From assembly GCF_026239555.1 (NCBI RefSeq), contig NZ_JAPIVP010000012.1, forward strand, positions 62,001-126,000: 64,000 nt of DNA. The letters are read 5' to 3'. The position numbers were made by a program, and so were the translations under genes. The notes under the pieces were generated by a model. The model ran no database searches, had not been told where the DNA came from, and was given only the letters and a program-made list of their open reading frames with translations. Positions 53,087-62,588 of the stretch are shown piece by piece; the stretch's first letter is position 1, and each line of letters begins with the position of its first letter. The DNA is from Pedobacter sp. PF22-3. Its GTDB lineage: Bacteria; Bacteroidota; Bacteroidia; Sphingobacteriales; Sphingobacteriaceae.

Positions 53087-53527
53087 ATGAAGAATTTACT
53101 TTTTGTTGCTTTGATGTTTTTATTACCCTCTACCCTATTGGCACAAAGACCAAGGGGAGAAGAAATAGAATCGCTTAAAATAGCCTTTTTCACTCAAAAA
53201 CTAGATTTATCGCCAGAAGAGGCTAAGATTTTCTGGCCAATTTATAACGACATGCAGGCAGAACAAAATGCACTGCGTAATGAACGCAGGCAGAAGATGA
53301 TCTCTTTCAGAAAAACGACTGAAATCGATAATCTAAGTGATGCACAGGTGCAAAGTTTAATTACCAGCGAATTTGAGTTCAAGCAAAAAGATCTTAATCT
53401 TGATAAAAAATATTACAACAAGCTTAAATCTTCTCTGCCCATAAAAGTTGTAGGTAAATTTTATCGGGCGCAAGAGGGTTTCAAACGAGAGCTACTCAAT
53501 AGGTTTAAAGGCGGTCAAAAACCATAA
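53087..53527 (+). CDS. CpxP/Spy-like periplasmic protein
   Basis: 146 residues: signal peptide (ending TLLAQR), then charged helices with LDLSPEEAKIFWPIYNDM, a pattern like the LTxxQ helices of CpxP/Spy/CnrX sensors. It starts 7 bp after the anti-sigma gene and is followed by a terminator, so the three genes form one unit. A role as stress-sensing or chaperone component is inferred. Confidence 0.6.
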   Translation: MKNLLFVALMFLLPSTLLAQRPRGEEIESLKIAFFTQKLDLSPEEAKIFWPIYNDMQAEQNALRNERRQKMISFRKTTEIDNLSDAQVQSLITSEFEFKQKDLNLDKKYYNKLKSSLPIKVVGKFYRAQEGFKRELLNRFKGGQKP

Positions 53528-53528
53528 C

Positions 53529-53560
53529 AAAAAAGACTTACAGCAATGTAAGTCTTTTTT
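53529..53560 (+). terminator. Rho-independent terminator after the sigma factor cluster
   Basis: A 14-bp stem AAAAAAGACTTACA / TGTAAGTCTTTTTT with a 4-nt loop. Confidence 0.93.
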
Positions 53561-53585
53561 GTTTTAAAGCACTCTTTCATTTCCG

Positions 53586-53593
53586 TACTTTTG
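53586..53593 (+). promoter_or_regulatory. -7 promoter box of the class III aminotransferase, 4 nt before ATG
   Basis: TACTTTTG, then TGCT, then ATG: predicted leaderless start. Confidence 0.6.
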
Positions 53594-53597
53594 TGCT

Positions 53598-54788
53598 ATG
53601 CTTACCCAACGTCAGTTGTTTTTACAACACAATGCACAAACCTCCCCTGAACCACTTATGCTCGAATTTGTAAGGGCAAAAGGAATCTACATTTACGATG
53701 CACAGGATAAAAAACACATTGATCTTATTGCCGGTATCGGTGTAAGCAATGTTGGCCATTGCCATCCTGCAGTAGTGAAAGCCATTCAAGATCAGGCAGA
53801 AACCTATATGCACTTGATGGTTTATGGCGAATATGTTCAAACACCACAGGTGAATTTTGCCAAGGCCCTCGCAGAAATTTTACCCGAAAGCTTAAGTTGT
53901 ACCTACTTTTTAAACTCTGGAACGGAAGCTGTAGAAGGCGCCATGAAACTGGCCAAACGGTATACTGGCCGTAAAGGATTTATAGCCTGCAAAAATGCTT
54001 ATCATGGCAGCACACAGGGTGCAGAAAGTTTAATGGAAAGTGATTTTTATTCTGTTGGTTATGGCCCTTTCTTGCCCCATGTGAGTTTTATTGAGCATAA
54101 CAACCTGGCTGATCTGCAAAAAATCAATTCAGACATTGCTGCTGTTTTTATTGAGCCTATACAAGGTGAAGCTGGAATTAGGGTTGCCGATTTAAGTTAT
54201 ATGCAGGCTTTAAGAGCGAAATGTAACGAAACCGGAACTTTATTAATTTTCGACGAAATACAATCGGGTTTTGGCCGCAGTGGTAAAATGTTTGCTTTTG
54301 AACATTACGAGGTTGTACCTGATGTATTGCTTTTGGCAAAGGGAATTGGTGGCGGAATGCCAATAGGTGCTTTTATTAGTTCTCTAGAAATCATGTCAGT
54401 ATTGTCGCATACGCCAATCTTAGGCCACATGACTACTTTTGGAGGTCACCCGGTTTGCTGCGCAGCCGGATTGGCGACTTTACGCACCCTGGTTGATGAT
54501 CATATTGTTGAAGAAGTAGAAGAAAAAGGCCAGTTGTTTAAACAGCTTTTAAAACATCCGGCAATTAAAGAAATCAGGGGCAAAGGGTTAATGCTTGCTG
54601 TTGAATTCGATAATTTCGAGAACAATAAAAAAATTATAGATGCCTGTATTTTAGATGGAGTATTGTCTGACTGGTTTTTACATTGCAGCAATTCTATGCG
54701 GATAGCCCCTCCGCTAATTATTACAAAAGAAGAAATTAAAGAAGCTTGTAAGACCATCTTAAAAAATATTAACTTAGTTGCAGGGTAA
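53598..54788 (+). CDS. Class III PLP aminotransferase (ArgD / GabT-like)
   Basis: 396 residues. Fold type I aminotransferase with FLNSGTEAVEGAMKLAKRYT, IFDEIQSGFGRSGKMFAFEH (PLP-binding Asp) and LLLAKGIGGGMPIGAF, where Lys248 holds PLP. This subgroup accepts omega-amino donors such as ornithine, acetylornithine or 4-aminobutyrate; the exact substrate cannot be decided and no arg genes flank it. Confidence 0.9.
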   Translation: MLTQRQLFLQHNAQTSPEPLMLEFVRAKGIYIYDAQDKKHIDLIAGIGVSNVGHCHPAVVKAIQDQAETYMHLMVYGEYVQTPQVNFAKALAEILPESLSCTYFLNSGTEAVEGAMKLAKRYTGRKGFIACKNAYHGSTQGAESLMESDFYSVGYGPFLPHVSFIEHNNLADLQKINSDIAAVFIEPIQGEAGIRVADLSYMQALRAKCNETGTLLIFDEIQSGFGRSGKMFAFEHYEVVPDVLLLAKGIGGGMPIGAFISSLEIMSVLSHTPILGHMTTFGGHPVCCAAGLATLRTLVDDHIVEEVEEKGQLFKQLLKHPAIKEIRGKGLMLAVEFDNFENNKKIIDACILDGVLSDWFLHCSNSMRIAPPLIITKEEIKEACKTILKNINLVAG

Positions 54789-54844
54789 AAGCATAAGGCA
54801 TAGCTTAAAATGCTGAAAGATAAAACTAATAACTGTTAGCTGAA

Positions 54845-55522
54845 ATGAATGTATTAATTGTTGAAGATGAGAAAAGCCTGGCGCTTGAAATGGATGAATT
54901 CTTGAGTAAAGAAGGATTTATTGTAGAGCATGCATGGAAAAAATCTTCTGCTGAAGAAAAGATATTTGTAAATAATTACGATTTCATTTTACTAGACCTG
55001 GGCTTGCCTGATGGCGATGGTTTCGATGTTTTGAAGCAGCTGAAGGCCATGAAAGACCGTGATGATGCTGTAATCATTTTAACTGCACGTAGCGCTGTTG
55101 ATGACCGGATTAAAGGTCTTGACGAGGGTGCAGATGATTATTTACCAAAGCCATTTTCGCTAAACGAACTTTTAGCGCGAATGCATGCGATTACGCGTAG
55201 AAAACATAAACTAGAGAAAAATGAGGTAAATGTTCACAATTTCTTACTCAATATCCAGAACAGAACTGTTTCTTTTGAAGATGAAAGATTAAACCTGACC
55301 AAAAAGGAGTTCGAGATATTTAACTACCTGGTACTGAATAAAAACCGCGTAGTATCAAGAATGAGTTTAACGGAGCACGTTTGGGGAGATATTTTAGAAG
55401 TGAATTCTGATTCAAACTTTGTGGACGTACATGTTAAAAACCTTCGAAAAAAACTCGCGGGAGTTACACCAATAGATTGGTTTGAAACCGTAAGAAGCAT
55501 AGGTTATAGGATTAACTGCTAG
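54845..55522 (+). CDS. OmpR-family response regulator
   Basis: 225 residues: receiver domain with acidic pocket Glu7/Asp8, phosphoacceptor Asp51 (LLDLGLPDGDG) and Lys102 (YLPKPFS), then a winged-helix DNA-binding domain (about 130-225; LTKKEFEIFNYLVLNKNRVV, VDVHVKNLRKKL). It pairs with the kinase that follows. Confidence 0.95.
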   Translation: MNVLIVEDEKSLALEMDEFLSKEGFIVEHAWKKSSAEEKIFVNNYDFILLDLGLPDGDGFDVLKQLKAMKDRDDAVIILTARSAVDDRIKGLDEGADDYLPKPFSLNELLARMHAITRRKHKLEKNEVNVHNFLLNIQNRTVSFEDERLNLTKKEFEIFNYLVLNKNRVVSRMSLTEHVWGDILEVNSDSNFVDVHVKNLRKKLAGVTPIDWFETVRSIGYRINC

Positions 55523-55610
55523 TGCGTTTAGGGTTGGGCGTTTGGCGCTTAGCGTCAATTAACCGATTTAAACAATTAACCCAACGATAAATAAACCCTC
55601 ATCTATCTAA

Positions 55611-56927
55611 ATGAAGTTACAGGTTAAGTTTTCTTTATATAATGCAGTAACCAAAGTGGCCATCATACTGGTATTGGGCGCCATCATCCTGTTTTCATTA
55701 GATAGATTGGCTCATAACCAGCTGGATAACCGTTTGATTAAAAAGAAGAACAAAATCATCAAACATTTAGATGATAATGAGATCGATAGCCTTTTAAATA
55801 AAGAACAATCTTTTACCGACTATAATATTCTAAAAGAAGAATTTATTGTATTAACAGTCCTTCCCGACAATCAAAAAGATTCTACTGCAAAGGTATTTAC
55901 TGAAAAAAGGGAGATTGAGGGTGATATTGAAGTATATCGCATTTTAAACTATAAATTCTCTTATCATAAAAATTGGTACAACCTGGAGATCGGAGAAACC
56001 ATGACAACGCTTCAGTCTATTAAAAATTCGATCCGTTTTTATATGCTGATTGTACTCGTTGCTGCATTGTTCATTACCCTCGTGGCCGATTACACCTTCT
56101 CTAATTTTTTACTGAGACCATTTTACCGCATTATTGATAAAAAGATTAACCTGGTTGATGATCCCACTCATTATAATTACCAGAACATCCCCACCAGCAC
56201 CAGTGATTTTAAAATTCTTGATAATAGCATAAACTCGTTAATGCGTAAGATAAATACGCTTTTCGCTTTAGAAAAGCAGTTTATTGCTAACGTTTCGCAT
56301 GAGCTACTTACCCCTATTTCGATTTTAAGTACACGATTTGAAAATATGCTCAATACACCAGACATTCCTGTTGAGCATGAAAATAAGATCTATGCCTCAT
56401 TAAAAACCCTAAACCGCTTAAAGTTGATTATAAATAGTTTGTTGCTCATTTCAAAAGTCGAAAACAATCAGTATCTAAAAACAGAAGAAATTAGCCTCAA
56501 ACAGGAAATTGATGATATATACGAGGATCTGGAAGATCGGATAGCGGATAAAAACATTAGTTATAGCGCCCAGCTTTCAAAAGACTTTCATTTTATAGGA
56601 AACAAAGCACTGATACATACGCTTTTGATTAACATCATCAACAATGCAATTAAATATAATGTTGATCACGGAACTATTTCCATAACCGATAAAACCGAGA
56701 ACGAAAAATATATCCTCACCATCAGCGATACCGGAGCGGGCATGAGCGCCGCATTGGTTGAAAATGCTTTCGATCGTTTTAAAAGAGGAAATTCTGAAGA
56801 AAATGGCTTTGGCTTGGGGCTAGCCATTGTGCAAAGTATTGCCCGATTTCATAAAATAGATGTTAACATCGAATCTGAAGAACACAAGGGAACCAATATT
56901 TCCTTATTTTTCGCAAATGAAAGTTAG
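55611..56927 (+). CDS. Sensor histidine kinase
   Basis: 438 residues: two membrane helices (about 11-30 and 145-165) around a periplasmic sensor of about 115 residues, HAMP-like linker, dimerisation helix with His230 (VSHELLTPISIL), N box NIINNAIKYN, G1 DTGAGMS and FGLGLAIVQSI. It is the partner of the preceding OmpR-type regulator; the signal is unknown. Confidence 0.93.
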   Translation: MKLQVKFSLYNAVTKVAIILVLGAIILFSLDRLAHNQLDNRLIKKKNKIIKHLDDNEIDSLLNKEQSFTDYNILKEEFIVLTVLPDNQKDSTAKVFTEKREIEGDIEVYRILNYKFSYHKNWYNLEIGETMTTLQSIKNSIRFYMLIVLVAALFITLVADYTFSNFLLRPFYRIIDKKINLVDDPTHYNYQNIPTSTSDFKILDNSINSLMRKINTLFALEKQFIANVSHELLTPISILSTRFENMLNTPDIPVEHENKIYASLKTLNRLKLIINSLLLISKVENNQYLKTEEISLKQEIDDIYEDLEDRIADKNISYSAQLSKDFHFIGNKALIHTLLINIINNAIKYNVDHGTISITDKTENEKYILTISDTGAGMSAALVENAFDRFKRGNSEENGFGLGLAIVQSIARFHKIDVNIESEEHKGTNISLFFANES

Positions 56928-57118
56928 GCTGACAGCAAGATCTGAGCCACTGTAAGCAAGATTTTTATCTTGAAATATCTGTAAACGAAATTCTGGAAAT
57001 TCATTTATCCATATGAAAAGGCAGCCTATACTGGTGTGAAAATTGAAGTAGAATTATAATTTTTGGCAGGGGCTTTGCTTGCTATTAAGATCAATCTGAT
57101 CATCAAAAAGATATTACA

Positions 57119-57592
57119 ATGAAAAACATCATCCCAATTCTAGGAGCCATCACCTTATTTATGGCATCTTGCCAGGGTGGAACGGCAAAAAAGACACAGG
57201 CCAAAATAGACTCTACTATTGTAAGCAACGCACAAAGCACACCAGATTCTGTTCAATGTTACCAATATATTAAAAACCGCGATACAGCAACCTTAACCTT
57301 AAAAACAATTGATAATAAGTTAACAGGTACATTGGGCTATAATTTATATGAAAAAGATAAAAATGCAGGCACCATAGCCGGGATTATTAAAGGCGACACA
57401 CTAATCGCCAACTACACTTTTCAATCTGAAGGCAAAACGTCAGTAAGAGAAGTAGCATTTATGAAAAAGGGCAATCAGCTTGTAGAAGGATTTGGTGATG
57501 TACAGGAAGTAAATGGAGAAAGCAAGTTTAAAAACCTGAGCCAACTAAAGTTTGATGGATCAATGACTTTTGAAAAAATTGAGTGTAAATAA
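57119..57592 (+). CDS. Hypothetical lipoprotein
   Basis: 157 residues with a lipoprotein signal peptide (AITLFMASC) and a beta-rich region with LTLKTIDNKLTGTLGYNLYE. Similar turns occur in the secreted protein at 35986, but there is no clear homology. Function unknown. Confidence 0.6.
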   Translation: MKNIIPILGAITLFMASCQGGTAKKTQAKIDSTIVSNAQSTPDSVQCYQYIKNRDTATLTLKTIDNKLTGTLGYNLYEKDKNAGTIAGIIKGDTLIANYTFQSEGKTSVREVAFMKKGNQLVEGFGDVQEVNGESKFKNLSQLKFDGSMTFEKIECK

Positions 57593-57614
57593 TACTTCTT
57601 CATTTCATACCAGA

Positions 57615-57715
57615 ATTCGTCATTTCCGTAGTGGAGAAATCTTTCACATAGTTTAAAGATTTCTCCATTTCGCTGCGCTTCATCCGATAGCTATCGGATC
57701 GAAATCACGACCTTT
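57615..57715. repeat. Dispersed palindromic repeat with ATCCGATAGCTATCGGAT core, copy 2
   Basis: Opposite orientation to 3298-3425. It begins CGTCATTTCC, includes an internal hairpin GGAGAAATCTTT / AAAGATTTCTCC, then CATTTCGCTGCGCTTC, and the perfect palindrome at 57682-57699. It fills the space between two convergent lipoprotein genes. Confidence 0.65.
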
Positions 57716-57730
57716 CTTAGCACATATTCA

Positions 57731-58159
57731 CTATTTACCTACAGCATCCTTAGCTGCAGCACTCCACTCTTTAGTTAATTTAAGTACATAATCAGAATAC
57801 TTTTGAATTTCATCAGGTTTTAGCTTGGAAGCCCATCCTGTTGCCTGGTTTGCCCAGGTAGTATATTTATCGCTGATGGCCTTAATTTCCTTAGCATTTT
57901 TACTTTTTACAGCTGCAACGTATTCGTCTTTTAATTTGCTGTACTCGGCAAGGCCTTTATTTACTTCTTCATTTGAGAAAGTCGGAACTTCTGTTTTAAT
58001 GGTTTCAGTGGTGGTCGTGGTAACTTTGGTAACGGTATCACTGTTTACGGCAATTTTGCTGGAATCTTTGGTTGTTTCCGTTTTTTTGGTACTATCGCAA
58101 GAAACTAGTGTAGAGGCCAACAGGCCTGTTAAAGCGATTGATAAGAAGATTTTTTTCAT
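57731..58159 (-). CDS. Hypothetical lipoprotein with helical C-terminal domain
   Basis: 142 residues from the ATG at 58159: lipoprotein signal (LASTLVSC), a Thr/Lys-rich linker and a helical region (VNKGLAEYSKLKDEYVAAVK and onwards). The upstream 20 residues in the longer frame (start 58219) lie before the signal peptide and are unlikely. Function unknown. Confidence 0.6.
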   Translation of the reverse strand: MKKIFLSIALTGLLASTLVSCDSTKKTETTKDSSKIAVNSDTVTKVTTTTTETIKTEVPTFSNEEVNKGLAEYSKLKDEYVAAVKSKNAKEIKAISDKYTTWANQATGWASKLKPDEIQKYSDYVLKLTKEWSAAAKDAVGK

Positions 58160-58305
58160 GATGGATTTAGTTTTTAACCGATAGAAGACTAAATATTGTG
58201 CCAAATCCTTAATACTCAATTAATATTAATAGCATTCTTCTGTAAACCTGAATTCGATTAATAACCTATCTTCCAAGATGCACTATGGAGATTTTTAAAT
58301 AAGAG

Positions 58306-58430
58306 CCGTCACCCTGAATTCATTTCAGGGTCTACTTTGCAAGAAACATGCTGACCACGAAGTAGCTATTAGGCCTTTAAAACAATGAAAATTACTAATA
58401 AAATAAATTCAGCATGGCGACCATACATCG
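58306..58430. repeat. Dispersed intergenic repeat, copy 3 (split)
   Basis: CACCCTGAATTCATTTCAGGGT at the left end and AAATTCAGCATGGCGACC at the right match the two inverted halves of 3031-3096, but here the halves are about 80 bp apart, as if the element was interrupted. Confidence 0.55.
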
Positions 58431-58482
58431 CTAAGCGACTAAAAAAATAATGATTATGAAAAAATAATTAATCGAATTGAGG

Positions 58483-59169
58483 TTATAAATCCTCAAACCT
58501 TTCCCAAAAACCATCAACGGGTAATTTGGCGAATATATTTACAGGTTCCTTTTTTACGGGGTGCATAAACTGTAAACGACGGGCATGCAGGCAAATACTT
58601 CCCTTTCTGCTTCCCCGGGGATAACCGTATTTGTTATCGCCCATAATCGGACAGCCCATTGAGGATAACTGCACCCTGATCTGGTGCGAACGCCCCGTTA
58701 AAGGATCTACCTCCAACAGGTAATAATCGCCAACTTTGGCTTTTACTTTATAAGAAAGCTCGGCCCGCTGGCTACCAGTAACTTCTGTGTTATAATAAGA
58801 TACCACATTCTTCTGTGGATTCTTAACCAACCAGTGGATCAAAGTAGCCGATTCCTTTTCGGGTTTATTCTTTACCACTGCCCAATAGGTTTTCTTTACT
58901 TCACGGTTTTTAAATACAGCATTCATTCGTTCTAAAGCCTTACTGGTTTTAGCAAACAAAATTACACCACTCACCGGGCGATCTAAACGGTGTACTACCC
59001 CTAAAAAAGCTCCATTTGGTTTATTGTATTTTTTAGCGATGTACTTTTTCACCTGTTCATCCAATGGCTCATCGCCGGTTTCATCAACCTGCACAATATC
59101 ACCTGCTCTTTTATTAATAGCGATTAAATGATTATCTTCAAAAAGAATGTCGTTATCAGTAATGGGCAT
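58483..59169 (-). CDS. RluA-family pseudouridine synthase
   Basis: 228 residues. VVHRLDRPVSGVILFAKTSK holds the catalytic Asp in HRLDR; RSHQIRVQLSSMGCPIMGDN is the second motif. No S4 domain, so it is a short RluA-type enzyme; RNA target not predictable. Confidence 0.93.
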   Translation of the reverse strand: MPITDNDILFEDNHLIAINKRAGDIVQVDETGDEPLDEQVKKYIAKKYNKPNGAFLGVVHRLDRPVSGVILFAKTSKALERMNAVFKNREVKKTYWAVVKNKPEKESATLIHWLVKNPQKNVVSYYNTEVTGSQRAELSYKVKAKVGDYYLLEVDPLTGRSHQIRVQLSSMGCPIMGDNKYGYPRGSRKGSICLHARRLQFMHPVKKEPVNIFAKLPVDGFWERFEDL

Positions 59170-59327
59170 CAGTTAGTTCATTGGTTCATCCGTCATTAGT
59201 TCATTTGTAATGCAAATCGTGTAATGCGAAAGTTTATTTGTTAATCGGTTAGCTATTTAATTGTTTAAAGTTGGATAATTTATTTGCGCTTAAAATAACT
59301 CCAAACTCGAAGCGCCCAACTCCAAAC

Positions 59328-60143
59328 TTAATATTGTTCTTTCTCGTTCGGGAAGTCGTTTCCTTTCACATCACGGATATAAGATTGCGCAGCACCCAAA
59401 ATTTCGTCGTACAGGTTGATATACTGGCGTAAAAAGCGTGGTTTAAATCCTTTGGTTAAACCAATCATATCATTTACCACCAAAACCTGCCCATCACAGT
59501 CTGGACCCGCACCTATGCCAATAGTGGGGATATGCAGGCTTTCTGTAACTTCTTTACCCAGGGCAGCAGGAATTTTTTCCAATACAATGGCAAAACAACC
59601 CGCAGCCTGTAAAGCCAGAACATCTGTTTTTAACTTATTTGCTTCTTCTTCTTCCTTTGCACGAACGGTATAGGTTCCAAATTTATAAATCGACTGTGGG
59701 GTTAAACCCAGGTGTCCCATTACCGGGATTCCTGCCGTAATAATCCGCTGAACAGATTCAATAATTTCTTCGCCACCCTCTAATTTAACACCGTGGGCTC
59801 CTGACTCTTTCATAATCCTTATCGCTGAGTTCAAAGCTTCTTTCGAGTTTCCCTGATAAGAGCCGAAAGGTAAATCAACTACAACAAAGGCACGTTTAAC
59901 GGCCCTGATTACAGATGCAGCATGATAAATCATCTGATCAAGGGTTATAGGCAAAGTTGTCTCATGACCAGCCATTACATTCGAAGCAGAATCACCAACC
60001 AATAAAACGTCTAATCCCGCATCATCTAGAATGGTTGCCATCGAATAATCGTAGGCAGTTAACATCGATATTTTTTCACCACGTTGTTTCATTTCCTGTA
60101 AAATGTGCGTAGTAATGCGTTTGATTTCTTTATGTACCGACAT
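59328..60143 (-). CDS. panB: 3-methyl-2-oxobutanoate hydroxymethyltransferase
   Basis: 271 residues. First step of pantothenate synthesis, adding a hydroxymethyl group from methylene-THF to ketoisovalerate. [51 protein letters not shown] and [21 protein letters not shown] are canonical PanB motifs with the metal-binding Asp pair. Separated from the RluA gene by 158 bp of repeat text (TTCATTGGTTCATCCGTCAT). Confidence 0.96.
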   Translation of the reverse strand: MSVHKEIKRITTHILQEMKQRGEKISMLTAYDYSMATILDDAGLDVLLVGDSASNVMAGHETTLPITLDQMIYHAASVIRAVKRAFVVVDLPFGSYQGNSKEALNSAIRIMKESGAHGVKLEGGEEIIESVQRIITAGIPVMGHLGLTPQSIYKFGTYTVRAKEEEEANKLKTDVLALQAAGCFAIVLEKIPAALGKEVTESLHIPTIGIGAGPDCDGQVLVVNDMIGLTKGFKPRFLRQYINLYDEILGAAQSYIRDVKGNDFPNEKEQY

Positions 60144-60295
60144 GGGTTTTGTTTTGTGTTGTCAAAAGTATTGTTTTTTCTTTAAAAAGGCATAAGGTAA
60201 AAGGTTTAAGGTTTAGGGCCAATCAACCTTATACCATATACCCTCAACCTCCAACCTTATTTCACTTTTCTCTTTACATTACAAATCTTAAACGC

Positions 60296-60303
60296 TATCT
60301 TTG
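60296..60303 (+). promoter_or_regulatory. -7 promoter box of carA
   Basis: TATCTTTG (TAnnTTTG) 118 nt before the carA ATG, so carA has a long leader with an ORF and hairpins. Confidence 0.5.
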
Positions 60304-60312
60304 TACCCCGAA

Positions 60313-60429
60313 ATGGAAGGGATATATTCATCTTTTTTTGCACCCTGCAAATACGGCTTTAATGCCGAAAGCCATTGTTTTTTCAACTCTTTTTTAAATC
60401 AAAATCCATATTGTAATTACCATGACTAA
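60313..60429 (+). CDS. Leader ORF overlapping the start of carA (38 codons)
   Basis: An ATG-initiated ORF in a different frame from carA, starting near the expected transcript start and ending with TAA inside carA's third codon. It is rich in Phe (6), Asn (5), Tyr (4) and Cys (3). Two alternative hairpins fall inside it: CGGC/GCCG (60354-60367) and GGCTTT/AAAGCC (60355-60373), the latter followed by T-rich sequence. It looks like an attenuator-type leader peptide, but there is no conservation evidence. Confidence 0.45.
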   Translation: MEGIYSSFFAPCKYGFNAESHCFFNSFLNQNPYCNYHD

Positions 60430-61534
60430 CTACACCAAGTTACCTGCGATTTTATTACTGGCCGACGGCACGGTTTTTTACGGCAAAGCGGCCGGAAAAA
60501 TTGGCACTACTACCGGCGAAATTTGTTTTAATACCGGGATGACAGGTTACCAGGAAATTTTCACAGATCCAAGTTATTTTGGACAGATAATGGTTACCAC
60601 GAATGCACATATTGGTAATTATGGTATCCACAAAGATGAGATCGAATCGGGCTCGATCAAAATTGCTGGTTTAGTCTGCAAAAATTATAATATCGTTTAT
60701 AGCCGTAAAGAAGCAACAGAATCTATTCAGGATTATTTCCAGAATGATAACCTGGTTGCTATTTCAGATATTGATACACGTGCTTTGGTTCGCCATATCA
60801 GAGATAAAGGTGCTATGAACGCAATTATTTCTTCTGAAATTACCGACCTGGATGAATTAAAACAAAAGTTGGCCGAAGTACCATCAATGGAAGGTTTAGA
60901 ACTTTCTTCTAAAGTAAGTACAAGCGAACCATATTTTTACGGTAACCCTGAGGCAAGCTTAAAAGTGGCTGCCCTTGACTTGGGTATCAAGAAAAACATT
61001 TTGCGTAGCTTTGAAAACCGCGATATCTACGTTCAGGTTTTCCCCGCTAAAACCACTTTCGCCGAAATGGAAAAATTTAGCCCTGATGGTTACTTTATTT
61101 CAAATGGCCCTGGCGATCCGTCGGTAATGCCTTATGCGGTAGAAACGATCAAAGATATATTAGCAGAAGATAAGCCTTTGTTCGGCATCTGCTTAGGTCA
61201 CCAGTTATTGGCCGAAGCTAACGGTATCGGTACCATGAAAATGTTTAATGGTCACCGTGGATTAAACCACCCTGTTAAAAACATTATCAAAAACCACTGC
61301 GAAGTTACTTCACAGAACCATGGCTTTGGCGTAGTTCCAGATGAGGTTAGGAACTCTGATAAAGTAGAAATTACACACATTAATTTAAACGATAAATCAA
61401 TTGAGGGAATCCGTGTAAAAGGTAAAAAAGCTTTCTCGGTTCAATATCACCCGGAATCTTCTCCAGGTCCACACGATTCACGCTACTTATTCGATGATTT
61501 CGTTGAAGTAATGAAAGGTGAACTGGTTTGGTAA
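60422..61534 (+). CDS. carA: Carbamoyl-phosphate synthase small subunit
   Basis: 370 residues. The amidotransferase chain that delivers ammonia from glutamine to the large subunit for arginine and pyrimidine synthesis. N-terminal CarA domain (TTGEICFNTGMTGYQEI) and class I GATase with nucleophile Cys in FGICLGHQLL and catalytic His/Glu in QYHPESSPGP. carB is not adjacent downstream, which is uncommon outside this phylum. Confidence 0.96.
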   Translation: MTNYTKLPAILLLADGTVFYGKAAGKIGTTTGEICFNTGMTGYQEIFTDPSYFGQIMVTTNAHIGNYGIHKDEIESGSIKIAGLVCKNYNIVYSRKEATESIQDYFQNDNLVAISDIDTRALVRHIRDKGAMNAIISSEITDLDELKQKLAEVPSMEGLELSSKVSTSEPYFYGNPEASLKVAALDLGIKKNILRSFENRDIYVQVFPAKTTFAEMEKFSPDGYFISNGPGDPSVMPYAVETIKDILAEDKPLFGICLGHQLLAEANGIGTMKMFNGHRGLNHPVKNIIKNHCEVTSQNHGFGVVPDEVRNSDKVEITHINLNDKSIEGIRVKGKKAFSVQYHPESSPGPHDSRYLFDDFVEVMKGELVW

Positions 61535-61595
61535 GTTTGAGATAGAAAGACTAAAGCTTAAAGACCAAAGGTTAAAGGCCAAAATACAATAATAA

Positions 61596-61646
61596 GATCT
61601 GCGGATTTGCGGCAAAAATAAGCTGCCGATCCGCAGATTTCTTTTA
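61596..61646 (+). terminator. Terminator-like hairpin after carA
   Basis: Perfect 10-bp outer stem ATCTGCGGAT (61597-61606) / ATCCGCAGAT (61629-61638), partial inner stem, then TTTCTTTT. Confidence 0.75.
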
Positions 61647-61747
61647 TAACCTATTTTCGCCTGCTTAAAACATCATTTTACCGACATTTTCAGCTATGTA
61701 TTCAAAAATTCATTCTCTATTCATTTAAAGCTCCTTACATTCGCAAC

Positions 61748-62512
61748 ATGGAAACAAAAAAAGCCATTATCAGTGTTAAAGATCTGGTAAAAAAATATGA
61801 TGATTTCGTGGCCGTTCAAGGGCTTAATTTTGAAGTATACGAGCATGAGATTTTTGGTCTACTTGGCCCTAATGGTGCTGGAAAGACCACTACCCTCGAA
61901 ATTATCGAAACGTTGAGAGACAAAACATCAGGCGAAATTATTGTTGATGGTTTTTCTGTTGACAAACACCCACAGGATATTAAACAGATTATTGGCGTGC
62001 AACTACAGGCCGCTGGTTATTACCCCAATCTAAACCTGATCGAACTGATTGAACTTTTTGCCGGCTTATACGGTGCCAACATTAAACCCATGGAGATGCT
62101 GGAGAAAGTAAATCTTCAGGATAAGGCCAAAGCTAAATACAAAGCACTTTCAGGTGGGCAAAAACAACGTTTCTCTATAGCGACAACGCTCATCAACCAA
62201 CCAAAGATTATTTTTTTAGATGAGCCTACAACGGGTTTAGATCCGCAGGCACGCAGAAATCTTTGGGATCTGATTACAGAAATCCGAGATGCAGGTACCA
62301 CGGTTGTAATTACCACACACTACATGGACGAGGCTGAACAGCTTTGCGATCGCGTTGCTTTTGTAGAACGCGGACAAATTATCGCTTTGGATACGCCTGA
62401 TAACTTAATAGACAAATTAGTAAACAGCGGTTTTGAGCGTAAGAAAGAAGTTAAAAAGGCCAATCTGGAAGATGTATTCATTAATCTTACAGGTCAGGAA
62501 TGGCGTGAATAG
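61748..62512 (+). CDS. ABC-2 exporter ATP-binding protein
   Basis: 254 residues with Walker A GPNGAGKTT, the signature LSGGQKQRFS, Walker B IIFLDEPTTGLDP and the His of THYMDEAEQL. The GLLGPNGAGKTT, EIIETL and FERKKEVKKANLEDVFI regions match CcmA-type ABC-2 exporters. The permease follows 76 bp later. Confidence 0.93.
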   Translation: METKKAIISVKDLVKKYDDFVAVQGLNFEVYEHEIFGLLGPNGAGKTTTLEIIETLRDKTSGEIIVDGFSVDKHPQDIKQIIGVQLQAAGYYPNLNLIELIELFAGLYGANIKPMEMLEKVNLQDKAKAKYKALSGGQKQRFSIATTLINQPKIIFLDEPTTGLDPQARRNLWDLITEIRDAGTTVVITTHYMDEAEQLCDRVAFVERGQIIALDTPDNLIDKLVNSGFERKKEVKKANLEDVFINLTGQEWRE

Positions 62513-62588
62513 CCACCTACTCCCGTTAAGAGGGAACTTAATATCGAAGTTTAATACATAGTTCAAAATAGAATCTAGCACAATCAAT

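Noticed and set aside
60149-60397. 82-aa ORF before carA
   Set aside because: It covers repeat text and the carA promoter in a frame without any family features; the leader ORF at 60313 is the better candidate.
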